From: Theropithecus gelada
Lineage: Eukaryota; Chordata; Mammalia; Primates; Cercopithecidae
Assembly (NCBI RefSeq): GCF_003255815.1
Contig: NC_037668.1
Span: forward strand, 19,050,864-19,114,863
Direction: 5' to 3'
Length of the DNA: 64,000 nt
Shown in pieces: positions 40,464 to 52,688 of the stretch. The notes under the pieces were generated by a model. It was not told the DNA's origin, ran no database searches, and saw only the letters and a list, made by a program, of their open reading frames with translations. A program made the translations under genes and the position numbers. Position 1 is the first letter of the stretch, and every line of letters begins with the position of its first letter.

Positions 40464-40747
40464 GATCTGTCTTTGGATCTGCGAAAAATAATCCTAAAGT
40501 GCTCTTGAAAAAAAAAATGCCACTGAGACACACAAATGGAGAACCAAGAAATACAAATGGACTTACAATCAAGGCTACATTAGGTTCGCAACACATCACA
40601 ACACTCTGCACTAGGTGAAAGTACAGTGACTTCAGTGACATGGGTCAGTCCCAGATACTCAAAACAAAAATGAAGTTTGGAACATTTTTGCTGGACGTAG
40701 TGCTGGCACGACTCGAACGACTTGTTTTGAACAAGTGGATCATGCAC
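40464..40747. other. Intergenic, unassigned
   Basis: No gene or repeat recognised. Confidence 0.4.
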
Positions 40748-41044
40748 TTTTTTTTTTTTTTTTGAGACCAGTTTTTGCTCTTGTCGCCCAGGCTGGATGG
40801 AGTGCAGTGGCGCGATCTCGGCTCACTGCAACCTCCGCCTTCCGGGTTCAAGCGATTCTCCTGCCTCAGCCTCCCAAGTAACTGGGACTACAGGCGCCTG
40901 CCACCACGCTAGGCTAATTTTTGCATTTTTAGTAGAGACGGGGTTTCACCATGCCAGGATAGTCTCAATCTCCTGACTTCGTGACCCGCCCGCCTCGGCC
41001 TCCCAAAGTGCTGGGATTACAGGCGTGAGCCACCGCGCCCGGCC
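40748..41044 (-). mobile_element. Alu (AluS type), last repeat before the INTS3 promoter
   Basis: Complete minus-strand Alu ending GCGCCCGGCC. Confidence 0.92.
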
Positions 41045-41320
41045 TAAGGGTCAATGCACTTTTTTTGCAAAGTCTGATCATTGCACTTGTGAGAGCGCAC
41101 ACACTTGCCTGTGTGATGCACTCCTAGCTCTGGGAGTTGGCTTCATACCATCCGACGGCATTTGCTCTGTGACTGCCTACGGGTTGGGGTACCGTTGCCT
41201 CCCCGACCCTGCCACTTCGTTGCAGGTTTCGTGTCTCTCAAAGCCACGCAGGAACATTGCCCAGGTTCCTGCACCCACCCAAATTCTAAAAGGAGGAGGG
41301 AGAAGGGCGGAGGGTGACAT

Positions 41321-41332
41321 CGCGCATGCGCG
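41321..41332 (+). promoter_or_regulatory. NRF1 site CGCGCATGCGCG
   Basis: Perfect NRF1-type palindrome set in a near-palindromic 21-bp TGAC...GTCA context (41315-41335). Typical of housekeeping promoters. Confidence 0.75.
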
Positions 41333-41653
41333 TCAGCGCACGCAAGCGCAGCCTCTCTCCTTCCTGATCGCCTCGCGCTCCCACCCCACCTGAGAGCAAA
41401 GGAGGGAAGCGATTGGGCACGCTAGTTGCCCATCAGACCAGGCTCTCTTCTCCCTCAACACAATTGGCAGACGGGGAAAAGGCCGGTCCGCCGAGATCTT
41501 CCTACCCCTTGGAGACTCAGTGCCACCGCGGAAGCAGCTATTGGCGGAGGCCAGAGGCCGCGACTGCTCACTTCCGGCGCGGGCCTACAGGATTTCTCCC
41601 CCTCCCTCGCCCTCGCCCTCGCCCTCCGCCTTCCCACCCCCCGCCCTTCCACC

Positions 41654-41707
41654 ATGGCTGCCTCTGTGTGGTGTGGGGAGACGCTGGTCCTCCCTGTCCT
41701 CCCATAG
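41654..41707 (+). CDS. Upstream ORF of 17 codons in the INTS3 leader
   Basis: ATG at 41654 in strong context ACCATGG, peptide MAASVWCGETLVLPVLP, stop TAG at 41705-41707. It would be in the mRNA only if transcription starts upstream of it; in that case it could lower INTS3 translation. It overlaps a YY1-like site, which may be the real reason for the sequence. Confidence 0.4.
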   Translation: MAASVWCGETLVLPVLP

Positions 41708-42214
41708 CGCTTATTGCCTCACCCTCACCCCCTAGGGGCCGGATCCAAAGGCGCTTCACTTCCCAAGCCTTGGGGCATCAGCCAGGAAGGTTTCCTACCT
41801 CCTACTTCAGGGGCAGGACTCCTCTTTCCCCCCCAACGGGGAAAAGAGGCAGAAACTTAGGGTTTTCCCTCCTTTTCTTAGGGTCAGACGCTCTTAGGGT
41901 CCACTTCTTCAGGGGCAGAAGCCTCTCCTACCCTTCCCATAGGGGCACGGGCTTTTATCCCACTGTACTTCGGAGCCAGCGGCTTTCCCTCAGCACTGCC
42001 ACCCCAAAGTCAGGACCCAGAGGACTCTGCCTTCGCCCCCAACGCAGGCGCGGCCTTTTGGAGAGGAGGGAGGAGTGGAGAGGACAGGGGCCCTTGCTCT
42101 CCCCTCCCCAACTTGTGCCTCTTGTCCCCCAGTCCCTGGCAGTCCAGAGTTCCTGATATCTAGGACTTTCCATCCATCCACTCCCTGACCTTTTCCCGTC
42201 TCCTGGCTGCAGCC

Positions 42215-42367
42215 ATGGAGTTGCAGAAGGGAAAAGGGGCAGCAGCAGCAGCAGCAGCTGCTTCGGGAGCAGCGGGAGGTGGAGGAGGAGGAGCGGGAGC
42301 AGGAGCACCAGGAGGGGGGAGGCTGCTACTTTCAACCAGTTTGGATGCCAAGGATGAGTTAGAGGAG
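42215..42367 (+). CDS. INTS3: INTS3 coding exon 1: Ala/Gly-rich N-terminus
   Basis: ATG in context GCAGCCATGG; 51 codons; donor GAG|GTAGGT. A GCA-repeat encodes eight Ala (about residues 9-16), followed by Gly-rich sequence and then SLDAKDELEE. The triplet repeat may vary in length. Confidence 0.95.
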
Positions 42368-45300
42368 GTAGGTGTGGGGGGAGGGAAGGGAGTTAAGAAA
42401 TTGGGTTTTGGAGGGATACTGGAGCGGATACCGGGTGGGGGGGACGAGGGGGGGCGGGGGAGGAGGCTTTCAAGTTTTTTTCTGAAGCAACACAAACACT
42501 GCTCCAGCTTCCTGCTCCTGAAGGAAGAAGTGTGGGCCAACTTCCTGGACAGGTTGTCATAGTAACAGCAGCCACTAGTATGAAAATGGGTGGGGGGTGT
42601 TGGTGAAGGAAGGGATACAGCATCCAGATTTACCGAATTTATTTTTGATATTCCTTTCCACATACACACCACAGCTATTTTTACTATCAACCCTGTTTCA
42701 GACTTAGGTCAATATGTTGAGTTGAGATGTAATGTGTGTGTGTGTAGATGTTTGGGGGGCTGATAAGAGCGGGCAGTAGACCTTGGACCCTCCTGTTAGA
42801 TGCTGTCATTGACTTCATGTACACACAACCAATTGCTAGTGATTTAACTGGGCATTTAGAATGAGTGAAGACTTAAGTGAGTAGTGTTTAGTTTGGTGGC
42901 ATTAGGCACAGTAGTGGGGTGAATGGTACCTAGGGGACTCTCCTTCAGAACCAGATAGCACACACAGAGGAGAGTGAACACATCGCTTCTGAATAAGAAG
43001 GTGGAGTGAAGCAATGGAATGGACCTGAATGAGGACTTCAGGGGTCCTGATAGTTGCCCCTCCTGTCCTCTTACCCAGCTTCTTCATTCTGCCATCCCAG
43101 AGTTGATCATGTATACCTTTCCACTGCTACAAACGAGAATACGTACTTAAGAATATGAGATTGGCCGGGCGCGGTGGCTCAAGCCTGTAATCCCAGCACT
43201 TTGGGAGGCCGAGGCGGGTGGATCACGAAGTCAGGAGATCGAGACCATCCTGGCTAACATGGTGAAACCCCGTCTCTACTAAAAATACAAAAAACTAGCC
43301 GGGCGTGGTGGCGGGCGCCTGTAGTCCCAGCTACTCGGAGGCTGAGGCGGGAGAATGGCGTGAACCCGGGAGGTGGAGCTTGCAGTGAGCCGAGATCGCG
43401 CCACTGCACTCCAGCCTGGGCGACAGAGCGAGACTCCGTCTCAAAAAAAAAAAAAAAAAAGAATATGAGATCTAGGCCAGGCGCGGTGGCTCACACCTGT
43501 AATCCCAGCGCTTTGGGAGGCCAAGGCAGGCGGATCACAAGGTCAAGAGATCAAGACCATCCTGGCCAACATGGTGAAACCCCGTCTCTACTAGAAATAC
43601 AAAAATTAGATGAGCATGGTGGCTCGTGCCTGCAATCCCAGCTATTGGGAGGCTGAGGCAGGAGAATCGCTTGAACCCGTGGGCAGAAGTTGCAGTAAGC
43701 CAATATCACGCCACTGCACTCCAGCCTGACGACAGAGCGAGAGACCCTGTCTCAAAAAAAAAAAAAAAAAAAGAATATGAGATCCAGAACTGGGACATTG
43801 ATTGCTTAACGATTTGTAAGGCCTAATATTCAACTCAGTGGTTATCCAGGGATAGGATGAGTACATTAACAGGCCTTGGCTCTTCACTTCCCTGCTTCTA
43901 ACTTTGTCAGCTATTAGAGGGTGGGCAGGCAGACAGGTGAAATTCAGAATTTAGATTTGAAAAAATGGGTCAGATACAAGATCGTAGAACATATATGCAA
44001 AAATGAACTTTGTGAATCAGGAAGCGGCTTGATCCACCAGCAAATGTCTACTTGCGGTCTGCCTTCCCATCATGCTTTTCCCTTGTAATTCTGTGGGCAT
44101 TCAGGTAAATCAGAGTTTGTTTTCTGTTGTCTGTAGTTATCAGCTAAGGTAGATATAATTATGAATGTAAACAATGTATTCCCAAAACAAGTGAGAATGA
44201 CTTTAGGACTGCCTGGCAATTGGTGTTACCTACTTTTTAAGAAATGGCCACTATCATTGTCAAGGCATTTCTTGATCCCTGTGTACTAGCACTGGAGCTG
44301 TAGAAGTATAGAAAGTCAATAACGGACTGCCTTTGATCCCTCCATCAGTTTGAGTGGAGGGCAAAAGACCCAGGGGTTGGAATCCCCACCCTGATTCTTA
44401 GAGGCGTCATTGTGTCTCTGCTTTAATTCAATTCACTGAATAGTACAGCATCCTGTTCTTCTGAGCTGTGACGTGTTTGCTACTGAATGAAATGATGCGG
44501 CAGGAGGGGACCATCGAAGAGGGGAAGCATGCATTTTTTGACTTTATTTATACTGAGAGTGAACTTTTCAGCTGTTTCCAGGGAAAGTGGGGAGGGAAGG
44601 TCTTTCTTTTTTTCTGATCTCCATAATGTGGTTGTTTTCCAGTATGTTTCATGGTCCCCCTTCTTTGCCGTTTGTCCTTTGCATTTGAATTTTCTCACAA
44701 TACTTGCCACACTATTTTTTTTCCCTATGTGTGTGGTTCGGTTATCCCCCCCAGAGGGTCTCTAAGGGCAGGACTTACTGGCTTCTTCCTCTGGGTCTCC
44801 CCACAGATCTCTGCACACCGAAGTTATGAAAACTTGGTGTTGATCAACTGACCTCTGCTTGTTCTGGCTTGGTTATTTTCCATCACAGACCTACCTATTG
44901 CCCAGGAACACAGAGGTAGTTTCCTGACCATGTATGCTTACTATGTGCTGGGTCTGATAGGAAAACAGGATGGAGGACATCCAGGGTCTACCTTTCAAAG
45001 CTTATCATCTCACAGCTTGAGTTAACACATCCACAAGGAAGGTAAAAAAAACAAAAACAACAAACAAAAAAACTGGTTAGAGTAGTGAAGAGACTGGGGT
45101 CATTATAATTGGGTGTGATTAGGAAAGACCTTTAGAGATTTGGAGTAGGAAGCACTGGTCAAGAGCATTCCAGGCAGGAACTCTTAACTCTTCTACCCTA
45201 GGGAACACTTGGTGTATCCTTTCTTCTCTTTGGCCCTGTTTTTCCCTTTGAAGGCGGAAGTCTTCTTGCCCATTCCCATCCCAATTTGGGGAGGGAATGA

Positions 45301-48300
45301 GATAAAAATAGTGCCAGAGATTGAAGGAGTTTAGAACATGTAGTTCCTAATCTCATGAGCCTTGGTAGCTCCTGGTTTTTCTTCTGCCAAAGAGGGACCA
45401 ACCACTTTTAAATCAGGCTGAAAGCAGGAGGCCCAAGAAGTCAGAGCATCCTCTTTTTTTTTTTTTTTTTTTTGAGACAAGTCTCGCTCTGTCACCCAGG
45501 CTGGAGTGCAGTGGCATGATCTGAGCTCACTGCAAGCTCCACCTCCCGGGTTCACGCCATTCTCCTGCTTCAGCCTCCCGAGTTGCTGGGACTACAGGGG
45601 CCCGCCACCACACCCAGCTAATTTTTTGCGTTTTTAGTAGAGACGGGGTTTCACCGTGTTGGCCAGGATGGTCTCGATCTCCTGACCTCATGATCCGCCC
45701 ACCTGGGCCTCCCAAAGTGTTGGGATTATAGGCATGAGTCAGCCCGCCTGGCCCCGCGTCCTCTTTTTTTAACTTTTTTTTTTGGTTTTTTGAGACGAAG
45801 TCACCCTCTGTCGCCCAGGCTGGAGTGCAGTGGCACGATCTTGGCTCCCTGCAACCTCTGCCTCCTGGGTTCAAGCAATTCTCCTGCCTCAGCCTCTAGA
45901 GTAGCTGGGATTACAGGCACCACCACGCCTGGCTAATTTTTGTATTTTTAGTAGAGATGGGGTTTCACCATGTTGGCCAGGCTGGTCTCAAACTCCTGAC
46001 CTCGGGTGATCCACCCACCTTGGCCTCCCAAAGTGCTCGGCCTCCCAAAGTGCTGGGATTACAGGCATGAGCCACCACACCTGGCCAGAGCTTCCTCTTA
46101 AGCCCTGGATAGGTGTCAGGGTTGCATTTGGTAGAGGTATGTCCCTACCTGGTTTTCCCCAAGGAATAATTCATATCCATATGGGAGGAATCTCCAGGGA
46201 ATGGACTTTGAGTCACTTCTAGTTTTTGTCCCCTTAAATCATAATTTCATATACAAGTGACTCATGGTTGTGGAATACTTTGAACCCAGCTTGTTCAGTA
46301 TCTCCTTACCTGCATGAGTCCTTGGGGATTTTTTATTTTTTTTTTAAGACAGAGTTTCCGTCTTGTTGCCCAGGCTGGAGTGCAATGGCGTGATCTCAGC
46401 TCACTGAAACCTCCACCTCCTGAGTTCAAGCGATTCTCCTGCCTCAGCCTCCCGAGTAGCTGGGATTACGGGTGCCCACCAGCATGTCCAGCTAATTTTT
46501 TTGTATTTTTAGTAGAGATGGGGTTTCACCGTGTTGGCCAGGCTGGTCTCGAACTCCTGACCTCAGGTGATCTGCCCGCCTCAGCCTCCCAAAGTGCTGG
46601 GATTACAGGCAGGAGCCACTGTGCCCAGTCATCTTTGGTGATTTTATGAGTTAGATTGTATATTCCTTTTCTGAAGATGAGGAATTTAGTTTTTTTTTTT
46701 TTTTTAATTTTTTTTTTTTAATTTTTTTGAGATGGAGTCTCACTCCGTTGCCCAGACTGGAGTGCAGTGGCATGATCTCGGCTCATTGCAATCTCCACTT
46801 CCCAGATTCAAGTGATTTTCCTGCCTCAGCCTCCAGAGTAGCTGAGAGTATAGGCGTGCACCACCATGCCCGGCTAATTTTTTTGTGTTTTTAGTAGAGA
46901 CGGGGTTTCATCATGTTGGTCAGGCTGGTCTTGAATTCCTGACCTGTGATCCTCCCACCTCGGCCTCCTAAAGTGCTGGGATTACAGGCATGAGCCACCG
47001 TGCCTGGCCAGAATTTAGTCTTTCAAGGCCACTGACTTCCCATAGGGAGCAGTATTTATGCTTTTTCTCTCTTTTTTCTTTTTCTTTTTTTTTTGCAGAC
47101 GGGGTCTTGCTCTGTCTCCCAGGCTGGAGTGTATTGGTGTGATCTCAGCTCACTGCAACCTCTGCCTCCTGGGTTCAAGTGATTCTCCTGCCTCAGCCTC
47201 CCAAGTAGCTGGGACTGCAGGTGTATACCACCACACCCAGTTAATTTTTGTATTTTTAGTGGAGATGGGGTTTCACCATATTGACCAGGCTGCTCTCGAA
47301 CTCCTGACCTTGTGATCCACTCGCCTTGGCTTCCCAAAGTGCTGGGATTATAGGCATGAGCCACCACGCCCAGCCGTCCTTGGGGATTTTATGAGTTAGA
47401 TTGTATCTTCTTTTTCTGAAGATGGGGAATTTAGTTTGTTTTTGTTTTTGTTTTTGTTTTGTTTTTTTGAGGCAGAGTCTTGCCCCATCGCCCAGGCTGG
47501 AGTGCAATGGCACAATCTCAGCTCACTGCAAGCTCCGCCTCCTGGGTTCATGCCATTCTCCTGCCTCAGCCTCCCAAGTAGCTGGGACTACAGGCGCCTG
47601 CCACCACTCGCGGCTATTATTTTTGTATTTTTAGTAGAGACGGGCTTTCACTGTGTTAGCCTGGATGGTCTCGATCTCCTGACCTCATGATCTGCCCGCC
47701 TTGGCCTCCCAAAGTGCTGAGATTACAAGCGTGAGTCACAGTGCCTGGCCGGGAATTTAGTTTTTAAGGCCACTTGCCATAGAGAGCAGTATTTATGCTT
47801 TTTTTTTTTTGGGAGATGGAATCTTGCTCCATCACCCAGGCTGGAATGCAGTGGCGCAACAGCTTCCTGCAACCTCCGCCTCCCGGGTTCAAGTGATTCT
47901 CCTGCCTCAGCCTCCTGAGTAGCTGGGACTGCAGGTGTGCACCACCACGCCCAGCTGATTTTTGTATTTTTAGTAGAGATGGGGTAGGCCGGGCGCGGTG
48001 GCTCAAGCCTGTAATCCCAGCACTTTGGGAGGCCGAGACGGGCGGATCACGAGGTCAGGAGATCGAGACCATCCTGGCTAACATGGTGAAACCCCGTCTC
48101 TACTAAAAATACGAAAAAAAACTAGCCGGGCGTGGTGGCGGGCGCCTGTAGTCCCAGCTACTCGGAGGCTGAGGCAGGAGAATGGCCTGAACCTGGGAGG
48201 CGGAGCTTGCAGTGAGCCGAGATCGCGCCACTGCACTCCAGCCTGGGTGACACAGCGCGAGACTCCGTCTCAAAAAAAAAAAAAAAAGAGATGGGGTTTC

Positions 48301-49858
48301 ACCATGTCGGCCAGACTACTCTCAGTCCTCGTGATTCACACTCCTCAGCCTCCCCAAATGCAGGGACTACACGTGTGAGCCACCGCACCCGGCCACTGTA
48401 TGCTTTTTACCAGACTCTATATCCACCTGGCTGAGGGAGGGGAAATGGAAAGGTTAGAGGAAATGGAAAGCTTGAGTCTCCAGCTTTGGGTATATACTGG
48501 CAAAGAGAAAGGCCTTCCCCCCTTTCTCCCCCATTTCATCTGCTGCTGCTGTCATGGAAACCATGGTCAGGTAGTCTTAGTATTAGAAAAATTAGTTCAG
48601 GAGCTCCTAGAGATTGTAAATATTTACTCAGCTCTCTAAGGTACTGTCATGGAGGGCTTACTCTGAACAGAGCCATTCTGCCAGCAATTGTCGGCATCTG
48701 AACCTATGATTTGATCTTTACTAGGAGCCTCTGAAGACTAGGGGAAAAGGGTTGCTATTACTTGATTGTAGGGATCTGGCTTCCTGTGGCTCTCTTTGAA
48801 GGGACATGGTCCTTTGTCACCCTGAATGATTTGTAATTAATTTTCCCATCCCTGTTTGGAAAAGTAATTTGTATAGTTCAGGAAGAGCAAAATATCATTT
48901 ATACTTCTCGTCTGTGAACAGAAAGGACTGGGCCTCATATTTTTTCCTCATTGCTGTTATCCACCCATCCAAATTCTGGACTCTCACTTTCTACAACCTT
49001 AGCTGGGCCTCTCTGTTCCAAGAGGCCACTTTTCTCCTTCACTGGGCAGTGACCCGTAGAATTGACTCAGGCCTCTGAGCAGAACTCGCGGGAGCTAGGG
49101 AAGGGGCCTAGAGAAACTGTTCAACCCAAGGTCTCTCAGCCATAGATCATTGCCTGAGACTCAGCTAGCCCTTAGGTCTGTGTAGCCATCTTTGCAAGAT
49201 CTGGTACAGGATACATCATTCAGGCCCCTCCCTCTCTCCTACCTTTTCATCTTGTCTCCTAGAAGACAAAAGTTTACAGAGAGTAGATAGGAGAGAAAGC
49301 TTTTTAGCCTGGTCAGGCATTCATGTCCTGTGGTAGGAGTTTTCAGGAATCTTTAAGGCCATCCCGTTAGAATAGAAGTAGTGGCTGGGAGTGGAGAGAT
49401 TTTAGTCCTCTAAATTTAGTTTTGCAATTGCTGAATTTCCCGCAAATTGAATAGTTTTTGTTCTGTTTGAGACAGGGTCTTGCTCTGTCATTCAGGCGGA
49501 GTGCAGTGGCGTGATCATGGCTCACTGCATCTGCAACCTCCTGGGCTCAAATGATCCACCCACTTCAGCCTCCCAAGTAGCTTGGACTAGAGGTACGCCA
49601 CCACACCCAGCTAATTGTTAAACATTTTTTTTGTAGAGACAGCATCTTCACTATGTTGCCCAGGCTGGTTTTGAAATCCTGTCTTCAAGTGATTCCTCCC
49701 CACCTTGGCCTCCCAAAGCGCTGAGATTACAGGCATGAGCCACCATGCCTAGCTGCAGATTGAATAGATTCTAATTTAACTGATGCTGTATGCTAGGTGT
49801 TTTCACATGTCATTTTGTTTAACCCTTACAGCAACCTTGTGATAGAGGCATTATCTCT

Positions 49859-49890
<32 letters not shown>

Positions 49891-52581
49891 NNNNNNNNNN
49901 NNNNNNNNNNNNNNNNNNNNNNNNNNNNNNNNNNNNNNNNNNNNNNNNNNNNNNNNNNNNNNNNNNNNNNNNNNNNNNNNNNNNNNNNNNNNNNNNNNNN
50001 NNNNNNNNNNNNNNNNNNNNNNNNNNNNNNNNNNNNNNNNNNNNNNNNNNNNNNNNNNNNNNNNNNNNNNNNNNNNNNNNNNNNNNNNNNNNNNNNNNNN
50101 NNNNNNNNNNNNNNNNNNNNNNNNNNNNNNNNNNNNNNNNNNNNNNNNNNNNNNNNNNNNNNNNNNNNNNNNNNNNNNNNNNNNNNNNNNNNNNNNNNNN
50201 NNNNNNNNNNNNNNNNNNNNNNNNNNNNNNNNNNNNNNNNNNNNNNNNNNNNNNNNNNNNNNNNNNNNNNNNNNNNNNNNNNNNNNNNNNCGCCCGGCTA
50301 GTTTTTTGTATTTTTTAGTAGAGACGGGGTTTCACCGTGTTAGCCAGGATGGTCTCGATCTCCTGACCTCGTGATCCGCCCGTCTCGGCCTCCCAAAGTG
50401 CTGGGATTACAGGCTTGAGCCACCGCGCCCGGCCCTCTGTTTTGAGGGGTTTTGAGTGGCTAAATTACCCAAGATTAGCCTAAGGCTGGCAAGTGGTAGA
50501 GGGTTCTTTCTATGTTATGCTTCCTGTCAGTTTGCTTATTAGCTAGCCGCTGTTTGATTTTGCTTGCCTTTCCTCTCCATTGATTCAGCAGAGATTTTTC
50601 CCTTTGATAGGAAAGAATATCTAGAATTTTAGAATGCTATGCCACTCCTTGTTCACCATCTCCTTCTCCTCTCAAACCATTAACCTAGGCTGTGTACAGG
50701 GCTTCCCCCAGATCTCCTAGTAAGAACAATCTGAACCTAGCAGCTGGATGTGATTGATTCCCCAGTTCTTGATAACTATCTTGGGTAGAGAGGGATGATT
50801 TTTGAGACAGGGCCTCGCTTCGTCACCCAGGCTGGAGTTCAGTGGTGCAATCATGGTTTATTACAGCCTACAGCTCTTGGGCTCAAGTGATCCTCCTGCC
50901 TCAGCCTCCCAAGTAGCTGGGACTACAGGTGCACACGACCATGCCTGGCTGATTTATTTAGTTTTTGTAGAGATGGTGCGGGGGATCTCATTCTGTTCCC
51001 CAGGCTAGTCTTGAACTCCTGGCCTCAAGTGATCTACCTGCCTCGGCCTCCCAAAGTAGTGGGATTACAGGCATGAGCCACTGTGCCCGGCAAGTGGGAT
51101 AAGATTTAAAAACAGAGGAAGCCCAGCCAGAGGGTTTTCCTTCCCTCCCCTTATCATATAGGAGATGGACTAGGTAATACTGGATCTCAGAGCTTGTGGG
51201 AGAGGTAGGCTGTGAGAGTCATAGCTCAGCTTTCATGTGACCTCACAGCTCCTTTTCACAAGTACACAGGTGCTTTTTATTCAGGCTGAGCTACCAATCT
51301 GACCTAATTTGGGGCATAGTCAGACCTGATATTAAGTTGTAATAAGTGGCTTGGGGCTTATTTTAGCTTGAAGTTTTGTAGCTGTGGCAGCTACAAACAC
51401 TTGCCTTGCCTTACCACTCAGTTCTACCTTGTGCCACCTTATGCTCTTACACAGGATAGACATAGGCAACCTGAGGATAATGGTAAAGGAGAAGCATGAT
51501 TGTCTTTCATTCTTTTTTTTTTTTTTTGAGACGGAGTCTCGCTCTGTCACCCAGGCTGGAGTGCAGTGGCGAAATCTTGGCTCACTGCAACCTCTGCCTC
51601 CCAGATTCAAGCGATTCTCCTGCCTCAGCCTCCCGAGTAGCTGGGATTACAGGCGCATGCCACCACACCTAGCTAATTTTTGTATTTGTAGTAGAGACAG
51701 GGTTTCAACATGTTGGTCAGGCTGGTCTTGAACTCCTAACCTCATGATCCACCCACCCTCTGCCTCCCAAAGTGCTGGGATTACAGGCATGAGCTACCGC
51801 GCCCAGCCCAGTTGTCTTTCATTCTTCTTCTTCTTTTTTTTTTTTTTTAATTTTTTGAGACGGAGTCCCCTCTGTCGCCCAGGCTAGAGTGCAGTGTCAC
51901 AATCTCCACTCACTGCAAGCTTTGCCTCCCAGGTTCACGCCATTCTCCTGCCTCAGCCTCCTGAGTAGCTGGGACTACAGGCACCCGCCACCACACCCGG
52001 CTAATTTTTTTGTATTTTCAGTAGAGACGGGGTTTCACCGTGTTCACCAGGATGGTCTTGATCTCCTGACCTCGTGATCCGCCCACCTCGGGCTCCCAAA
52101 GTGCTGGGATTACAGGCATGAGCCACTGCGCCCGGCCGTCTTTCATTCTTAAACCTCTATCCTATTATCCATCTTTGTCAGTTCCTCAAAATGATGCAAT
52201 AGAACCACTTCTCAATAAGATACGTGGTGATGACCTCTAAGATCAGATAGAAGTAAACCAGCCTTCCTTTGTCCTCCTTTTGCCAGAATAATTATCATTG
52301 GAAATTGGTTTTCCTTAAACAGTTTTTGTGTTAATCCTCAAGATAAAGTTTTAAAAGGACTCAGGAAATAGTTTAGGTGGTGATAATGGAGAGGTTCATT
52401 GACTTACGAGATACATTTTGTCAGTATCTTACCAATACTGCTTCTTCTGAACAGGGACCCATGACTAAGGTTCCCTTAGAATGTTGACCCCATGCCATGG
52501 TGGAGTTGAAACCAGAATGACTATTGGGTAGGCTTTAATGCAGCTATTTCCATCCTTGTTTAGAGACCCTGGTAGGTTTTT

Positions 52582-52630
<49 letters not shown>

Positions 52631-52639
52631 NNNNNNNNN

Positions 52640-52688
<49 letters not shown>

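Larger units (their letters stand above)
41045..42214 (+). promoter_or_regulatory. INTS3: INTS3 promoter and 5' untranslated region (GC-rich, TATA-less)
   Basis: Alu-free and CpG-containing, directly upstream of the INTS3 start codon. Motifs: NRF1 palindrome (41321-41332), second NRF1-like GCGCACGCAAGCGC (41336-41349), two ATTGG inverted CCAAT boxes (41412-41416 and 41540-41544), ETS CTTCCGG (41571-41577) and a YY1-like CCATGGCTGC (41653-41662). No TATA box. Start site not visible, but the motif order suggests 41550-41700. Just before the ATG, CTTTTCCCGTCTCCTGGCTGCAG also looks like a splice acceptor, so the coding exon could begin at 42213 behind a separate noncoding exon. Confidence 0.75.
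46313..47375 (+). repeat. Local duplication in INTS3 intron 1, copy A
   Basis: Non-Alu sequence GTCCTTGGGGATTTT, ATGAGTTAGATTGTAT, TTTTCTGAAGATG and GAGCAGTATTTATGC, with three minus-strand Alus between. The same order recurs in copy B (47376-48393). Confidence 0.85.
47376..48393 (+). repeat. Local duplication in INTS3 intron 1, copy B
   Basis: Starts GTCCTTGGGGATTTTATGAG and repeats the non-Alu order of copy A at roughly 90 percent identity by eye. Confidence 0.85.

Noticed and set aside
10456..41044. Many open frames of 60-170 codons with Alu-type peptides
   Set aside because: Translations of Alu elements on the sense or antisense strand (repeating LECSGAISAHCNL, CNPSTLGGRGG and similar). 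No gene context.
41857..41899. Interstitial telomeric array
   Set aside because: Three scattered hexamers only, not in tandem; reported only as a low-interest finding.
41413..42156. Open frame of about 247 codons through the INTS3 promoter
   Set aside because: GC-rich sequence with few stops; it has no ATG at its start, no domain, and lies in promoter/5' UTR. Only the small ATG-started ORF at 41654 was kept, with low confidence.
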